A stretch of 64,000 nt of DNA from Chryseobacterium phosphatilyticum (GTDB taxonomy: Bacteria > Bacteroidota > Bacteroidia > Flavobacteriales > Weeksellaceae), in contig NZ_PPED02000001.1 of assembly GCF_002899825.2 (NCBI RefSeq), forward strand, positions 868,001 through 932,000, in the 5' to 3' direction. Position 1 is the stretch's first letter. The number at the start of each line of letters is the position of its first letter. The translations under genes were made by a program, and so were the position numbers. Shown piece after piece: positions 62,419 through 64,000 of this stretch. The notes under the pieces were generated by a model. It was not told the DNA's origin. It worked only from the letters and a program-made list of their open reading frames with translations, and did not search any database.

Positions 62419-62456
62419 GTGTATTTTTAGAGTGCTTACCGAAAACACTTGCTTAG

Positions 62457-62529
<73 letters not shown>

Positions 62530-62567
62530 GTGTATTTTTAGAGTGTTTACCGAAAACACTTACTTAG

Positions 62568-62640
<73 letters not shown>

Positions 62641-62678
62641 GTGTATTTTTAGAGTGCTTACCGAAAGCACTTACTTAG

Positions 62679-62751
<73 letters not shown>

Positions 62752-62762
62752 ATATTGGATTG

Positions 62763-62793
62763 CAAATGTACGACTTTTTTTTGAAAGTCCTAA
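62763..62793 (-). promoter_or_regulatory. promoter of the tRNA-fMet array
   Basis: Minus strand: TTAG (62793-62790), 19 bp, TACATTTG (62770-62763); one mismatch at -33. Confidence 0.5.
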
Positions 62794-62840
62794 TTTTTCT
62801 TTTAAATAAAGGACTTTTATAAAAACTATTTTATTATTTG

Positions 62841-62848
62841 TATCTTTG
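62841..62848 (+). promoter_or_regulatory. -7 box of the Sua5-type gene
   Basis: TATCTTTG ends four bases before the ATG at 62853, so the mRNA would be leaderless or nearly so. Confidence 0.45.
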
Positions 62849-62852
62849 TTTT

Positions 62853-63464
62853 ATGGCAAAAATATTAAAAATTTATCCTGATAACCCGCAGGAAAATCTT
62901 ATAAATGAGGTTATTAAAACTTTGAATAATGGTGGTTTGATTATCTATCCTTCAGATACCATTTACGCTTTAGGCTGCAATATTTTTGATATAAAAGCCA
63001 TGGAAAAGCTGGCTCAACTGAAAAAGATGAAGCTGGAGAAGGCAAAGTTTTCGATTATCTGTAATGATCTGAGTCATCTTTCGGACTTTACAAGGCCCAT
63101 TGACACTTCCGTTTTCCGATTTTTGAAGAGCCATCTTCCAGGACCATTTACCTTCATCCTTGATGCCAATAAAAGTTTACCTTTAGCCTATAAGGGTCAT
63201 AAAACGATTGGTATTCGTGTTCCTGACCACCCCATTCCACAACTTATTGTTGAAAAACTGGGGCATCCTATTGCATCAACTTCCATTAAAGATGATGATG
63301 AAATTATTGAATACTCTACTGATCCTGAGCTTATCGCTGAAAAATATGATCATCTTGTAGATATTGTCATTGATTCAGGATATGGTGATAATGTTGCATC
63401 AACGATTGTAGATCTTACTTCCGGAGAACCTGAAATTATCCGTCAGGGAAAGGGAATTATTTAA
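62853..63464 (+). CDS. L-threonylcarbamoyladenylate synthase (Sua5/YrdC family)
   Basis: 203 aa from ATG 62853 (an upstream in-frame TTG at 62838 lies before the -7 box and is rejected). YrdC fold: GGLIIYPSDTIYALGCNIFD, KFSIICNDLSHLSDF, LPGPFTFIL, TIGIRVPDHP and PIASTSIK. It makes threonylcarbamoyl-AMP for the t6A37 modification of ANN-decoding tRNAs. The Sua5 C-terminal extra domain is absent, so it is the short YrdC/TsaC-like form. It lies next to the initiator tRNA array by position only. Confidence 0.92.
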   Translation: MAKILKIYPDNPQENLINEVIKTLNNGGLIIYPSDTIYALGCNIFDIKAMEKLAQLKKMKLEKAKFSIICNDLSHLSDFTRPIDTSVFRFLKSHLPGPFTFILDANKSLPLAYKGHKTIGIRVPDHPIPQLIVEKLGHPIASTSIKDDDEIIEYSTDPELIAEKYDHLVDIVIDSGYGDNVASTIVDLTSGEPEIIRQGKGII

Positions 63465-63499
63465 AGGAAAGTTTATCATTCTAGGGGTACAGAGGAAAC

Positions 63500-64000
63500 A
63501 TGGCAATACGAATTAATGGGAAATATTCGATAGGAATTTTACTCACTTTTACACTTCTGGCAGCAGCAATGTTATATGTTTTCCCCGTCATTTATATGAT
63601 GACAGGGATAAAAAACATTACAACATTCACTTTTTCTCTCAGCAGAATTGCGCTCTGGACCATTTTACTGATTCTACTTTTATATAGTAAACTGGTTGAA
63701 AAAGGGCCTTTTTTACTTAAGAAGGAAAATAAATTTGCCTTATCGTTTTCTATCAAGTCCATCATCAGTCTATATCTTATCTGTGTTGTCGGCGGGGCAT
63801 TGATCAATGCAGCACTTCAGTTCATAACTCAGGAAAAAATGAGTGATAAACTTTTTGAACTTACATCAATTTTTAGAAATAATTATTTTTTAATTATTTT
63901 TACCTGCTTTACGGCAGGTGCTGTGGAAGAATTTCTGATGCGTGGGTATATACAACCCAGGATTGAAAACATATATAATAGTCCGATTTCAGGAGTTTTG
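63500..64000 (+). CDS. CPBP-family intramembrane protease (3' partial)
   Basis: 167 residues from ATG 63500 to the window edge without a stop. Membrane helices at about 11-35, 46-62, 86-108 and 128-142, then the diagnostic motif EEFLMRG (Glu143, Glu144, Arg148) of the CPBP/Abi/Rce1-like glutamic-type membrane proteases. Members process prenylated or bacteriocin-related peptides or have unknown roles. 35 bp after the Sua5-type gene, possibly cotranscribed. Confidence 0.85.
   Translation, partial: MAIRINGKYSIGILLTFTLLAAAMLYVFPVIYMMTGIKNITTFTFSLSRIALWTILLILLLYSKLVEKGPFLLKKENKFALSFSIKSIISLYLICVVGGALINAALQFITQEKMSDKLFELTSIFRNNYFLIIFTCFTAGAVEEFLMRGYIQPRIENIYNSPISGVL

Overview
The window comes from a low-GC Bacteroidota of the Chryseobacterium/Weeksellaceae type. 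The evidence is a secreted protease with a type IX secretion (T9SS) C-terminal sorting domain, a GLPGLI-family protein, DUF4476 and KTSC-domain proteins, promoters of the Bacteroidota form TTTG-N17-20-TAnnTTTG, and the lack of obvious Shine-Dalgarno sites. No insertion sequence, phage, CRISPR array or integration site was seen. Genus and species are inference.

Left edge (1-7.5 kb): the 3' part of a tightly packed operon. It encodes a CrtI-like FAD oxidoreductase (cut by the window edge), an AurF-type diiron oxygenase, a FabG-like ketoreductase, a ketosynthase with a chain-length-factor-like partner, a FabZ-like dehydratase, a type II thioesterase and, 10 bp further on, a diheme MauG/CcpA-type peroxidase lipoprotein. 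This looks like a type II FAS/PKS pathway making an oxidised acyl or polyene product. I do not recognise it as a described system and it is the best candidate here for something new.

7.5-21.5 kb: two large repeat proteins (WG/Sel1 and TPR), a secreted hypothetical protein, an Lrp/AsnC regulator facing a cobalamin riboswitch that leads into metE, a secreted serine hydrolase, a GH3 glycosidase and a J-domain/KTSC protein. 21.5-28 kb: a tetR-led RND efflux operon whose promoter carries matching palindromes.

28-39.5 kb: mostly housekeeping (CvfB, lpd, a GT4 glycosyltransferase, recQ, kdsD with a Crp/Fnr regulator, a DJ-1/PfpI protein, tatC). 39.5-46.5 kb: three secreted metallopeptidases in a row (reprolysin-like T9SS cargo, M1, M61). 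46.5-53.7 kb: a PBP4-histidine kinase pair, a zinc-finger hypothetical with pepE, a TPR protein, a DUF1905/YdeI protein, a transaldolase-like aldolase and an acetyltransferase.

53.7-57.2 kb: a BlaI / M56 peptidase / GLPGLI unit, with a TACA-N2-TGTA operator lying on the -7 box of its promoter. 58-60 kb: a strongly structured gene-free stretch, a GNAT, and a predicted nucleic-acid-type 2OG-Fe(II) oxygenase next to a stand-alone Ada zinc domain. 60.2-62.3 kb: two tandem class I terpene synthases. They are followed by four identical initiator tRNA-fMet genes on the minus strand with covarying spacer hairpins, a Sua5-type threonylcarbamoyl-AMP synthase, and the start of a CPBP membrane protease cut by the right edge.
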